In this document: piece by piece, positions 34,347 through 41,752 of the stretch
Layout: every line of letters starts with the position of its first letter
Numbering within the stretch: the first letter of the stretch is position 1
Source of the DNA: Flavobacterium psychroterrae
Lineage (GTDB): Bacteria > Bacteroidota > Bacteroidia > Flavobacteriales > Flavobacteriaceae
DNA length: 41,873 bases
Direction: 5' to 3'
NCBI RefSeq assembly: GCF_018380615.1
Contig: NZ_JAGYVZ010000034.1
Location: forward strand, 1 to 41,873
Notes under the pieces: model-generated
Told to the model about the DNA's origin: nothing
Database searches by the model: none
The model's input: only the letters and a program-made list of their open reading frames with translations
Translations under genes and position numbers: made by a program

Positions 34347-34779
34347 ATTTAGTTTTGTTTAATTAAGATCTTATTTTTTTGCTACAGATTCAAATGATTT
34401 AAATATTTACTTATCTGTATGTGTTTTTTTTGCCACGAATTACACGAATTTCTCGAATTTCTTTCGAAGCTTAAAAAAATCTGCCTGATCTGCAAAATCT
34501 GCGAGAAAACTTTTTTTAATAATTTTTCGCAACGCCCGAGCCGATGGCGAACAGGCAACGAATTACACGAATTCCCACTAATTAATTTAACTCATTTAAA
34601 TAATAAACGTGTCTAATTCAAATTATTTTAATTCTTGAAATCTGTGGGTAAACTTTTTTTCACGCAGATTTAGCAGATTAAGCAAATTTTTTTAGACCAA
34701 TACCAGAAGGAAAAAATCTGTGTTTATCCGTGTTTTGGCTTTAGCGAATCAGTGTCATCCGCGTGCCGTTTCACATTTT
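34347..34779. repeat. Intergenic region with ACGAATTACACGAATT repeats
   Basis: Two copies of the 16-mer ACGAATTACACGAATT (34435-34450 and 34558-34573), plus related words (CACGCAGATTTAGCAGATTAAGC, TGTTTATCCGTGTTTTGGC). A 65-codon frame over it encodes only repeat-derived residues and is not a gene. Confidence 0.6.
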
Positions 34780-36882
34780 TCATTTTATCGAAATTGCAAC
34801 TCCACCACTTGCAGCTAATTTTTGCTTTAATTTCGTTTTACTATTCACAGTCATTTTTCGAATATTGTACGATTGCGGATTAGTTTTATAATCTGCCGTT
34901 TTTCCATCTTCATAAATAATTGCTGTAAATGATTTTCCCGCAGGTAGAAAACTAAAATCAATTATTGCCGTTCGTGCATTTTCATCTGTGATTCCGCCTA
35001 CGAACCATTCTTGTTTTCCTTTGGTTTTTCTGGCAATTGTGATATAATCTCCCGGCTCAGCTTCAAGGATATATGTTTCATCCCAATCTAACGCAACATC
35101 TTTTATAAACTGAAATGCATCATTAAAACGAATATAATTCTCAGGTAAATCGGCAGCCATTTGCAACGGACTATACATTGTAACATACAATGCCAATTGC
35201 TTGACCAATGTTGTACTTAACTTATTTTTTTTATCTCCGTAAAATGATAAATCACCCTGAAAAATTCCCGGTGTATAGTCCATCGGACCACCCATTAAAC
35301 GGGTAAAAGGCAAAATTGTGGTGTGATCCGGATGAATTCCTTCCATAGATTCAAACTCGGTTCCTCGCGCTGATTCCTGAGCAAACCAGTTAGGATATGT
35401 TCTGTGTAAACCCGTTGGACGAACTGCTTCGTGTGAATCTACCATAATCTTGTGTTTCGCAGCTTGTTGTGCGACATAAGTATAATGATTCACCATTTGC
35501 TGACCATCGTGATGTTCGCCTCTTGGAATAATTGGTCCAACATATCCTGTTTTTACAGCATTGTAATTATTATCAGTCATGAAATTTAAGGCGTCATTTA
35601 ATTGTCGCTCATATTCAGCAGTTGACGATGTGGTTTCATGATGCATAATAATTTTGACATTCTTTTTACTGGCATAATCACTTAAATCTTTCACATCAAA
35701 ATCCGGATATGCTTTTGTAAAACTATAAATACGTTCTTTTTTAAAAGCCGTATTATCTTCCCAGCCTTCGTTCCAGCCTTCGACCAAAACAGCATCGAAA
35801 CCATTTTTTGAAGCAAAATCAATATATTCTTTTACATGTTTTGTATTTGCTCCGTGGGTATTATTTGGTTTTAATTTAGCAAAATCTGTCTTACCAATTA
35901 CAACATCCTGATTGTCAGAATATGCCCAAGTCGATCCTCCGCCGGTAAAATATTCCCACCAGACACCAATATATTTTACAGGTTTAATCCACGAAGTATC
36001 TTCAAAAGCGCAAGGTTCGTTAAGATTTAAAATCATTTTTGAAGCCAGAATATTTTTAGCATCGTCACTCACCACAATTGTGCGCCACGGCGTAAAACTT
36101 CCCGTTTGGATATATCCTTTATTTCCCACAGCATCAGGAACAAGATGTGAACTCAACGAATATGTTTTATCATCGACATTCAGGCACATTGCCGGATAAT
36201 TTTTTAAAGCTGCTTCGTGAATATTAATGTAAAGCCCATCATTTGTCTTGATCATTAAAGGCGTTTGAGTGGCTAAATTTTTAATCGTTGCTTGTGCCGC
36301 AAGAGGAACGTGAGTCGCATTGTAAACCAAAGATTGCATCTCGGATATTTTTGAAGTCGTATAACTATATTCGTTCGTATCATAATCGCCCGGAATCCAG
36401 AAAAGTTTATGATCGCCGGTTAAATTAAACTCGGTAGTTTCTTCCTGAATGATAAAATGGCGCAAATTATCCTGTACCGGAAATTCATATCGAAACCCTA
36501 ATCCGTCATTAAACAATCGGAAATAAATTGAAATTTTTCGCTTACTTTTCTCCTGAACAAGATTTGCTTTTAATTCATTGTACTGATTCTGAATTTCTTT
36601 TTGTTCACCTAAAACCGGTTTCCATGTACTGTTTTCTGATTGAAATTTTGTTTCAGTAATTTTAAAATCCCGATTCATAATTATATCCGACTTTATAATA
36701 AAGCCTAATTTGCTTTCCTTTATAACTTCTCTTTTTTTATAATTTAAAGAATAAACAGGCGTTCCGTCATTATTTAATTTGAAGGTCAAAGTCAAATTTC
36801 CGTCAGGAGATTTTAGTTCCTGCGCATTTAAAAATGAATTCGAAATAATAAATAAAAAGCAGATAAAAAGTATATTTTTCAT
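34780..36882 (-). CDS. GH97 inverting alpha-glucosidase (SusB-like)
   Basis: A 700-residue calcium-dependent exo-enzyme with a Sec signal (residues 1-20). Acidic residues match the SusB enzyme at a constant offset of 23: Glu416 (HHETT) for SusB Glu439, Glu485 (DSHEAVRPTG) for Glu508, and Glu503 and Glu509 (ESARGTEFE) for Glu526 and Glu532. Glu439 and Glu508 are the catalytic bases and Glu532 the acid in SusB, so this is the inverting, alpha-glucosidase-type branch and not the retaining alpha-galactosidase branch. It may remove glucose from glucosylated high-mannose glycans, or starch oligosaccharides. It has its own promoter with a perfect 20-bp operator just upstream, separate from manA. Confidence 0.9.
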   Translation of the reverse strand: MKNILFICFLFIISNSFLNAQELKSPDGNLTLTFKLNNDGTPVYSLNYKKREVIKESKLGFIIKSDIIMNRDFKITETKFQSENSTWKPVLGEQKEIQNQYNELKANLVQEKSKRKISIYFRLFNDGLGFRYEFPVQDNLRHFIIQEETTEFNLTGDHKLFWIPGDYDTNEYSYTTSKISEMQSLVYNATHVPLAAQATIKNLATQTPLMIKTNDGLYINIHEAALKNYPAMCLNVDDKTYSLSSHLVPDAVGNKGYIQTGSFTPWRTIVVSDDAKNILASKMILNLNEPCAFEDTSWIKPVKYIGVWWEYFTGGGSTWAYSDNQDVVIGKTDFAKLKPNNTHGANTKHVKEYIDFASKNGFDAVLVEGWNEGWEDNTAFKKERIYSFTKAYPDFDVKDLSDYASKKNVKIIMHHETTSSTAEYERQLNDALNFMTDNNYNAVKTGYVGPIIPRGEHHDGQQMVNHYTYVAQQAAKHKIMVDSHEAVRPTGLHRTYPNWFAQESARGTEFESMEGIHPDHTTILPFTRLMGGPMDYTPGIFQGDLSFYGDKKNKLSTTLVKQLALYVTMYSPLQMAADLPENYIRFNDAFQFIKDVALDWDETYILEAEPGDYITIARKTKGKQEWFVGGITDENARTAIIDFSFLPAGKSFTAIIYEDGKTADYKTNPQSYNIRKMTVNSKTKLKQKLAASGGVAISIK

Positions 36883-36904
36883 AAGTCAGAAGAAGTTTTA
36901 ATAA

Positions 36905-36924
36905 TTGCTAAATCGATTTAGCAA
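36905..36924. promoter_or_regulatory. LacI operator O4: TTGCTAAATCGATTTAGCAA
   Basis: A perfect 20-bp palindrome 23 bases upstream of the GH97 start codon. It directly abuts and partly overlaps the -7 element (36922-36929), so a bound regulator would cover the transcription start. It is the best copy in the window. Confidence 0.65.
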
Positions 36925-36929
36925 ACATA
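36922..36929 (-). promoter_or_regulatory. -7 element of the GH97 gene (TATGTTTG on the minus strand)
   Basis: Matches TAnnTTTG. No TTTG lies at the -33 distance, so the promoter may be weak. It overlaps the 3' edge of O4. Confidence 0.5.
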
Positions 36930-37195
36930 AATAAAATTTACGAAAAGGTTTTAGTTGAATGAATAAAATATTTAATGAAATGAATTTGACTCGATTTTAG
37001 ATTCTTCATATTTCAATTAAATAGTTCAATTTAGTAAATTTTGACAAATTAGAAATTCTCTATCAATTTATAAATATTCATCACGCACAAAACATTAACT
37101 TTTGATACAAATCTAACTTTCAACACCTTACCAAAATGTAATTTAAATTGTGAATATCTATTTTGAGATTTAAGAATTTATTTTCCTGTAAAATC

Positions 37196-37203
37196 TATCT
37201 TTG
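37196..37203 (+). promoter_or_regulatory. -7 element of the DUF4494 gene (TATCTTTG)
   Basis: Matches TAnnTTTG. It covers the TTG at 37201, ruling this out as a start codon and favouring the ATG at 37225, with a leader of about 15 bases. Confidence 0.6.
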
Positions 37204-37224
37204 ACATCCTTAAAAATTATAGAG

Positions 37225-37773
37225 ATGAGCGCAACTTGGTACGAATGCAAAGTAAAATATAGAAAAACTGATGAAACTGGCGGACAAAAAGTTTTAACCG
37301 AACCTTATTTGGTTGATGCTTTATCCTACACAGAAGCGGAGAAAAGAATAAATGAAGAAATGGCGGCTTATATTAGTGAAGAATTTAAAATCACGAATAT
37401 AAAAGTGGCTAATTATGCTGAAATTCATCCTTTTGAAAACGCCGATCGTTGGTTTAAATCAAAAGTTTCTTTAATGGCTTACGACGAAGAAAGCGGTAAA
37501 GAAAGAAAATCGAATATGTATTTGTTAGTTCAGGCAAATGATGTGAGAGAAGCTTATGACAATACGCTTCATGTAATGCAAAGCACAATGGGCGAATATT
37601 CTATTCCGGCAGTTTCTGAATCGCCAATCATGGATGTTTTCCCATATTTTAGCGGTGAAGAAGGAGAAACAGAACAATTAGAAAGATTCAATGCATTAAA
37701 AGCTTCAAAACCTGCTCAGGCAGAAGTTGAAACGATTGATCATATGGAGTTTGAAACAGCTTTAGAGGAATAA
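37225..37773 (+). CDS. DUF4494 protein
   Basis: A conserved cytoplasmic protein of about 182 residues from the ATG, which follows the -7 element by 21 bases; a TTG eight codons earlier is within the promoter and is rejected. It begins MSATWYECKVKYRKTDE and contains two related halves, each with a WYxxKVxxxxxDE or WFKSKVSLMAYDEE strand pattern followed by an acidic segment, an internal duplication. This matches what I know of DUF4494, present in most Bacteroidetes genomes. No catalytic motif is visible. It is a single-gene unit ended by a family A terminator. The function is unknown. Confidence 0.7.
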   Translation: MSATWYECKVKYRKTDETGGQKVLTEPYLVDALSYTEAEKRINEEMAAYISEEFKITNIKVANYAEIHPFENADRWFKSKVSLMAYDEESGKERKSNMYLLVQANDVREAYDNTLHVMQSTMGEYSIPAVSESPIMDVFPYFSGEEGETEQLERFNALKASKPAQAEVETIDHMEFETALEE

Positions 37774-37849
37774 ATGTTTTAAAATTCTAAGAAAAACAAA
37801 TTCCAAATTCCACAATATTTCAATTCTTACTATTGAAATTTTATAAAGT

Positions 37850-37878
37850 AGCTTCAGAGAAATCTGAGGCTTTTTTAT
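37850..37878 (+). terminator. Intrinsic terminator with GAAA tetraloop (family A, copy 4)
   Basis: AGCTTCAGA (37850-37858), GAAA, TCTGAGGCT (37863-37871) and a T-run. A G-U pair again replaces one A-U, at a different position from copies 1 and 3. Confidence 0.85.
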
Positions 37879-37933
37879 TTTGTGACATATAAGAGTCTAA
37901 TTTGTCTAATTGTAAACTCAAAATAAATTATAA

Positions 37934-38261
37934 ATTAGCCAAACCATTAACAACCCAACAAACCAAAGCCCGATTACCCAGAAAACAATAATTTTGACAG
38001 GATTTATTCTTCTGAAATTTGTTTTACAATATATTTTAATAAGTCCTGGATATGATTTACAGCGTGACGAATATCTGCATTTGGATCAGGCAAATCATTT
38101 GGCTTGGGGTTATTCAGTCTTGTAAATTGTAGGCGAAATAACCAATAAATACACACGTGAATACCAAACGACTATTTATGTTTTTACCAATGCTAAAATC
38201 AATATTAATAAAAAGAATCGAAGACGAGATTAAGGAAGAGAAAAATTATAATAAGAAATAA
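37934..38261 (+). pseudogene. Scar of a membrane glycosyltransferase gene (ArnT/PMT-like), large internal deletion
   Basis: The frame from 37934 reads a transmembrane segment (TIIILTGFILLKFVLQYILI), then SPGYDLQRDEYLHLDQANH and LAWGYSVL, and then a stop. The sequence resembles the start of the dolichyl-phosphate-mannose/ArnT-like glycosyltransferase family, where RDExLxL...HLAWG is the first conserved block. After the stop, VGEITNKYTREYQTTIYVF plus TNAKININ and, one frame over, KRIEDEIKEEKNYNKK look like the far C-terminus of the same family. The roughly 400-450 residues that should lie between are gone. There is no start codon with a visible signal. It is decaying and should not be functional. 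Confidence 0.6.
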
Positions 38262-38271
38262 AGTATAAATT

Positions 38272-38565
38272 ATGGTAGACTTCTATCTTATACATGACGA
38301 ACAAATTACGCCAGAATCACCATCAGATCTGGAATTTATTGGCAATCTTGACCATAAAATATTTCAAAATTTAAAGACGAAAAAAATCATCGATAACAAT
38401 TATGATTATTATTCAGATTTTAGATGGAATACTCCAATCATAAAGCAAATTTTTGAACACTGCATCAAGCAAGAAACACAAAAAGATACTGATGTAGAAC
38501 AACTAAAGCAAATACTTAGTACCGCTGAACACAGAAAAAGCGGACTTATTGCTTTTGCAGATTAA
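38272..38565 (+). CDS. Hypothetical small protein
   Basis: A 97-residue soluble acidic protein (VDFYLIHDEQITPESPSDLEF), ending KSGLIAFAD. It has one predicted helical region (KQIFEHCIKQETQKDTDVEQLKQILSTAE) and no signal peptide. The start is 11 bases after the last stop of the glycosyltransferase scar and the stop is 30 bases before the DUF4269 gene, so it may be co-transcribed with the latter. I do not recognise a family. Confidence 0.5.
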   Translation: MVDFYLIHDEQITPESPSDLEFIGNLDHKIFQNLKTKKIIDNNYDYYSDFRWNTPIIKQIFEHCIKQETQKDTDVEQLKQILSTAEHRKSGLIAFAD

Positions 38566-38594
38566 ATGTTTCAAAATCTTAAACATTATACTAA

Positions 38595-39119
38595 ATGATC
38601 GATTTCAGCACTATTGAATATTTAAAAAACGGAAGTCAAAAACAGATTCATGCTTTTGAGGTTTTAAGCAAAAATAAAATGGTATCAAATCTCGCTGAGT
38701 TCGATCCTATTTTGGTTGGAACAATTCCTATCAATATTGATATAGAAAACAGCGATTTGGATATTATTTGTTATTGGACAAACAAAACTGACTTTATAGA
38801 AAAGTTGCATTCCTTTTTTGAAAGAGAAATTGATTTCACAATTAGAGAAGCAATCATTAATGAAACGGAATCTGTTATCGCTAATTTTAAAATAAATGAT
38901 TTTGAAATTGAAATTTTTGGACAAAATATTCCCACCAAAAATCAAAATGGTTACAAACACATGATCATTGAACATGAAATTCTACAATCAAAAGACGAAA
39001 ACTTCAGATTAGAAATCATTAAACTCAAACAAAATGGCTATAAAACCGAACCTGCATTTGCTTTTTTATTAGGTTTAAAAGGCGATCCCTACTCTGAATT
39101 ACTGGATTATAAAATTTAG
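38595..39119 (+). CDS. DUF4269 protein, nucleotidyltransferase-like
   Basis: A 174-residue cytoplasmic protein. The segment DPILVGTIPINIDIENSDLDIICY (about residues 37-60) has the VGT...D(x)D layout of a minimal nucleotidyltransferase: strand, short turn, two acidic residues separated by one residue (D55, D57 region) that could bind metal. The third acidic residue is plausibly in FEIEIFGQ. I know this pattern as DUF4269. The short C-terminal helix set (AFAFLLGLKGDPYSELLDY) is typical. No partner toxin or antitoxin gene is evident beside the unknown 97-residue gene. Activity is not established. Confidence 0.7.
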   Translation: MIDFSTIEYLKNGSQKQIHAFEVLSKNKMVSNLAEFDPILVGTIPINIDIENSDLDIICYWTNKTDFIEKLHSFFEREIDFTIREAIINETESVIANFKINDFEIEIFGQNIPTKNQNGYKHMIIEHEILQSKDENFRLEIIKLKQNGYKTEPAFAFLLGLKGDPYSELLDYKI

Positions 39120-39203
39120 CTATTACAGTTTCAATATTTAAAGCCCTATTATTTAAACATTTACAACAAAAAAGCCGAAATTTAAAAATAATTCCGAAAT
39201 TTC

Positions 39204-39234
39204 TTTGCAAAACAGTAATTACTGTGTATCTTTG
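39204..39234 (+). promoter_or_regulatory. tRNA-fMet promoter, consensus match
   Basis: TTTG at 39204-39207, exactly 19 bases, then TATCTTTG at 39227-39234. Both elements fully match the Bacteroidetes consensus. Confidence 0.85.
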
Positions 39235-39246
39235 CACCCGAAACAT

Positions 39247-39319
39247 CGCGGGATAGAGCAGTAGGCAGCTCGTCGGGCTCATAACCCGAAGGTCACAGGT
39301 TCGAGTCCTGTTCCCGCTA
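39247..39319 (+). tRNA. Initiator tRNA-fMet (anticodon CAT)
   Basis: A 73-base cloverleaf. The anticodon stem TCGGG/CCCGA around CTCATAA has the three consecutive G-C pairs of initiators, and position 1 (C) is not paired with position 72 (T), also an initiator mark. The T-arm is ACAGG-TTCGAGT-CCTGT and the acceptor CGCGGGA/TCCCGCT. CCA is not encoded. Confidence 0.93.
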
Positions 39320-40931
39320 CAGAGAATAACCCATCAAAATTTTGATGGGTTTTTTGTTTTTTACAATCTCTCTCAAGCCCTGTAAATGTTGAGACCAACC
39401 CAAAAACAAGGTTCACTTTATCGGTTAGATACTGCCTGTTTTCTGCCCTAATTGACAATCCCTCTGGAAATACCAAGTTTTGAATCCTGATTTTACTCTC
39501 AATATCTCCTTCTCTCCAGTATTTACTGATGTTAGAGACTTTTTCTACTACCTTATCGATATGTCTGTTGTGGTTAGATATTTTTTTGGCATTGGAGTAT
39601 ATCTGGCTTTCAATCATCTTTAATTCGGTTTCAAACTGAATCGCATATCTATTGTATTTATCATCTCCAAAATTCGTATTCTCAAAATAGCGTTTATCCA
39701 AATTCTCAATTTTAGTTTCAATATCTTTTTTCTTTAGAAGTAAGCTTTTCGTTTCCTCTTTAGCCTCTGCGTTCACAGCATCAAAGAATTTATTTAACTG
39801 TATTTTAAAAGGCTCTACAAATTTTGAGTTTAATGTATACTTTGACAATAATCTTTCGAAAGAATCATTCAAACCTTCCATTTTTGATTTTTGAGTGGTA
39901 AGAGCATTAAAACTGGCATTTTTACATTTTTGGCATTTATAATAATGCGCTTTCTTTTTTCGAACCTCATAACTTGTAAGCAAGCAACCACACTCGCACC
40001 TTAAAAATCCTGTAAGGGGTCGAAACTCATTGACTTTAGTTTTACAATATTCTTTAACTGCAATTACGTTGTTTTCCGAAAGCATATTATCAACTTTCAG
40101 GAAATCTTCTTCACTAACTATCCCTGCCCAGTTTCCTTTCACTGGTTCTTCAATTAATGCATTAACTAAGATCCCGCAATAAAATGGGTTTCGCCACATA
40201 GAACCAATACCTTGTTTTGAAATAATCAAATTCAATTTCTCAAGTTTCTGTCTGATCACATAATCTCTTTCCCCTGCAAGTTTCCATTTCCATGCCTTTT
40301 TTAAAACCTCTCCTTCCTTATTGATTGTAATAGACTGCGTGTCCTGCATTAAGGCATAATCCCCAACTTTTCTTCCTCGCATTGTATAGCCTCTGGGAGC
40401 TTTGCCAAGCCAGTTACCTGACCTTAGCAGTGCTTTCATGCCAGGAATTGTTTTCTCCAATCTGTCCATGTTTTCCCTTCTGGCATCCAAAAGCTTGCTG
40501 TAAATATCTAATTTACTGTATTCATCATTGGTGCAGAGTCCTGATGAAGTCTCGATCAAATGAACACCCAATTTATCCACTAGTTCATGTACAATCGTTA
40601 TAGCGTTGCCCCCTGTTCTGGAGAACCTGCTGATAAATTTGATAGCAATAGCGAAAGGTTTCTGCTTTGAGCTTTTAACTTCTTCCAGCAGTTTTGTAAA
40701 CTCTTTTCTTGTGAAATCTCCCGAGGCGCTTTCATAAGTACCTCCAAGTATATTTTTAAGTGTATAGCCATTCCTAGATGCGAACTGAACTATTTCACTT
40801 CGCTGTTCTTCCAGACTATTATTTACTAACTGCAGTTTAGAGCTTACCCGAGTGTAGCCCCAAATTTCTTTTACCACATCTTTTTGAGTTAGTTTTTCTT
40901 TTTGAAATTTTTTGAAATTTTCAATACTCAT
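39279..40931 (-). CDS. Large serine recombinase (integrase)
   Basis: Catalyses integration and excision of the adjoining element by serine-mediated strand exchange. The 550 residues include an N-terminal resolvase domain (about 22-165) with the catalytic Ser30 in GYTRVSSKLQ and arginine-rich RFSRTGGNA, a recombinase domain (about 180-300, with GKAPRGYTMRGRKVG and WRNPFYCGIL), a zinc-ribbon (about 316-345, with CECGCLL...YYKCQKC), and a coiled-coil region (about 390-470). The last 14 codons lie inside the tRNA-fMet gene on the opposite strand and give the tail SVAGTGLEPVTFGL, a known by-product of reading a tRNA backwards. The start is chosen from ATG at 40929-40931, ten bases after the small upstream gene. 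The gene marks a mobile element. Confidence 0.92.
   Translation of the reverse strand: MSIENFKKFQKEKLTQKDVVKEIWGYTRVSSKLQLVNNSLEEQRSEIVQFASRNGYTLKNILGGTYESASGDFTRKEFTKLLEEVKSSKQKPFAIAIKFISRFSRTGGNAITIVHELVDKLGVHLIETSSGLCTNDEYSKLDIYSKLLDARRENMDRLEKTIPGMKALLRSGNWLGKAPRGYTMRGRKVGDYALMQDTQSITINKEGEVLKKAWKWKLAGERDYVIRQKLEKLNLIISKQGIGSMWRNPFYCGILVNALIEEPVKGNWAGIVSEEDFLKVDNMLSENNVIAVKEYCKTKVNEFRPLTGFLRCECGCLLTSYEVRKKKAHYYKCQKCKNASFNALTTQKSKMEGLNDSFERLLSKYTLNSKFVEPFKIQLNKFFDAVNAEAKEETKSLLLKKKDIETKIENLDKRYFENTNFGDDKYNRYAIQFETELKMIESQIYSNAKKISNHNRHIDKVVEKVSNISKYWREGDIESKIRIQNLVFPEGLSIRAENRQYLTDKVNLVFGLVSTFTGLERDCKKQKTHQNFDGLFSVAGTGLEPVTFGL
39328..39358 (+). terminator. Terminator of tRNA-fMet, inside the recombinase coding region
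   Basis: AACCCATCAAAATTTTGATGGGTT is a perfect palindrome (stem of 12 arms; the tip folds into a short loop) followed by TTTTTG. It starts nine bases after the tRNA end and codes for part of the recombinase tail on the other strand. Confidence 0.75.
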
Positions 40932-40941
40932 ATTCTTAGTT

Positions 40942-41202
40942 TTAAAAATTATAAACTATTACTGCTAATTGAAACAGGCTTTCAATTATTTCCTGACCCT
41001 CAGATTCTGAAATTGTTTCAAAACCTTTACAGCTTCTTAATTCTTCAATCGTTAATTTCACCTGATTCTTTTCGGCTCTTTCTTTCTCATTGCCAGAGAC
41101 GCTCTCTCTTTGTTCAAGCTTTATATTTATATTTTTGGCATGTGGCTCTATTAAGCCCCTACCTATAGTGATTTTTATTTTATCGGTTTCTTCATTTCTC
41201 AT
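40942..41202 (-). CDS. Small protein upstream of the recombinase, candidate excision factor
   Basis: An 86-residue charged protein (many Glu, Lys, Arg) ending in a hydrophobic helix (IIESLFQLAVIVYNF). No helix-turn-helix is evident. It precedes the recombinase by ten bases in one transcription unit, and its ATG (41200-41202) follows AGGAGGTG at five bases, an unusually strong Shine-Dalgarno sequence for this phylum. Genes in this place often encode recombination directionality factors or regulators, but no family was recognised. Confidence 0.5.
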   Translation of the reverse strand: MRNEETDKIKITIGRGLIEPHAKNINIKLEQRESVSGNEKERAEKNQVKLTIEELRSCKGFETISESEGQEIIESLFQLAVIVYNF

Positions 41203-41206
41203 CTTG

Positions 41207-41214
41207 CACCTCCT
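41207..41214 (-). promoter_or_regulatory. Strong ribosome binding site (AGGAGGTG)
   Basis: Five bases before the ATG of the 86-residue protein. It fixes the start and is atypical in this genome, supporting a foreign origin or high translation. Confidence 0.7.
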
Positions 41215-41571
41215 GCTTTAAACTGTAAAAGACCGCTTTCACGATCTTTACTGATACACCTAATTATATTTATTTTAATAAATATAATTAGGCATGTTTG
41301 AAGCTATGACGTTTATAGTGCCACTGGTACTCTTTGTCTTTTAAAGTCATAATATACTAAGCGAAAATTGCAGGCTTACAGCAATTTCAATAATTAAAGC
41401 TTGGCTAGAACATAACCGAAAGGTGTTTTTTCGATAAACAGCAATTAATAAAATCTTACCGATGTATCTTATCAATTCTTTATATATGGCACACTGAAAA
41501 TCATGTTTCATACATTGTACGCGAATTAAACACGTCTGTAGACTAATATTTCTTGAAATTTCGCTGTTATA
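41215..41571. other. Intergenic region of the mobile element
   Basis: No gene is seen. It contains the AT-rich palindrome listed at 41259-41292. A transfer origin or promoter of the recombinase unit could lie here, but I cannot identify a nick site or a consensus promoter. Confidence 0.4.
41259..41292. repeat. AT-rich palindrome with 16-base arms upstream of the recombinase unit
   Basis: CCTAATTATATTTATT (41259-41274) is followed by TT and its exact complement AATAAATATAATTAGG (41277-41292). It lies 57 bases upstream of the accessory gene start. Confidence 0.7.
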
Positions 41572-41752
41572 TCAAGGTTTTGTAATGTACTTTTCTTCAA
41601 ATTCCTCTGTGAGCTGTACTATCTTTTTGGATAAAACAGCTAATTCTATTGTCTGCTTTTCGAGTTTGTACAGATATGCTGAAGCTTTCTTTTCGGAAAA
41701 TTTTTGATATAAAATCTTTACTACCTGATTGTAATTTACCCCGACAGTGGAT
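41572..41752 (-). pseudogene. C-terminal remnant of a mobilisation protein, interrupted by an IS terminus
   Basis: The minus-strand frame encodes STVGVNYNQVVKILYQK, then FSEKKASAYLYKLEKQTIE and LAVLSKKIVQLTEEFEEKY, and ends at 41572. The VGVNYNQVVK block with the Lys/Glu-rich helical tail matches the end of mobilisation accessory proteins (MobC/MobA type) of Bacteroidetes elements as I remember them. The first seven residues of the open frame come from the repeat sequence next to it and the only start (GTG) lies inside that sequence, so the gene has lost its 5' part. It is therefore an inactive fragment. Confidence 0.5.

Noticed and set aside
34419..34616. A 65-codon plus-strand frame with CHELHEF words
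   Set aside because: The residues arise from the ACGAATTACACGAATT repeats, so it is not a gene.
37201..37203. TTG as the start of the DUF4494 gene
   Set aside because: It lies inside the -7 promoter element TATCTTTG; the ATG at 37225 is the better start.
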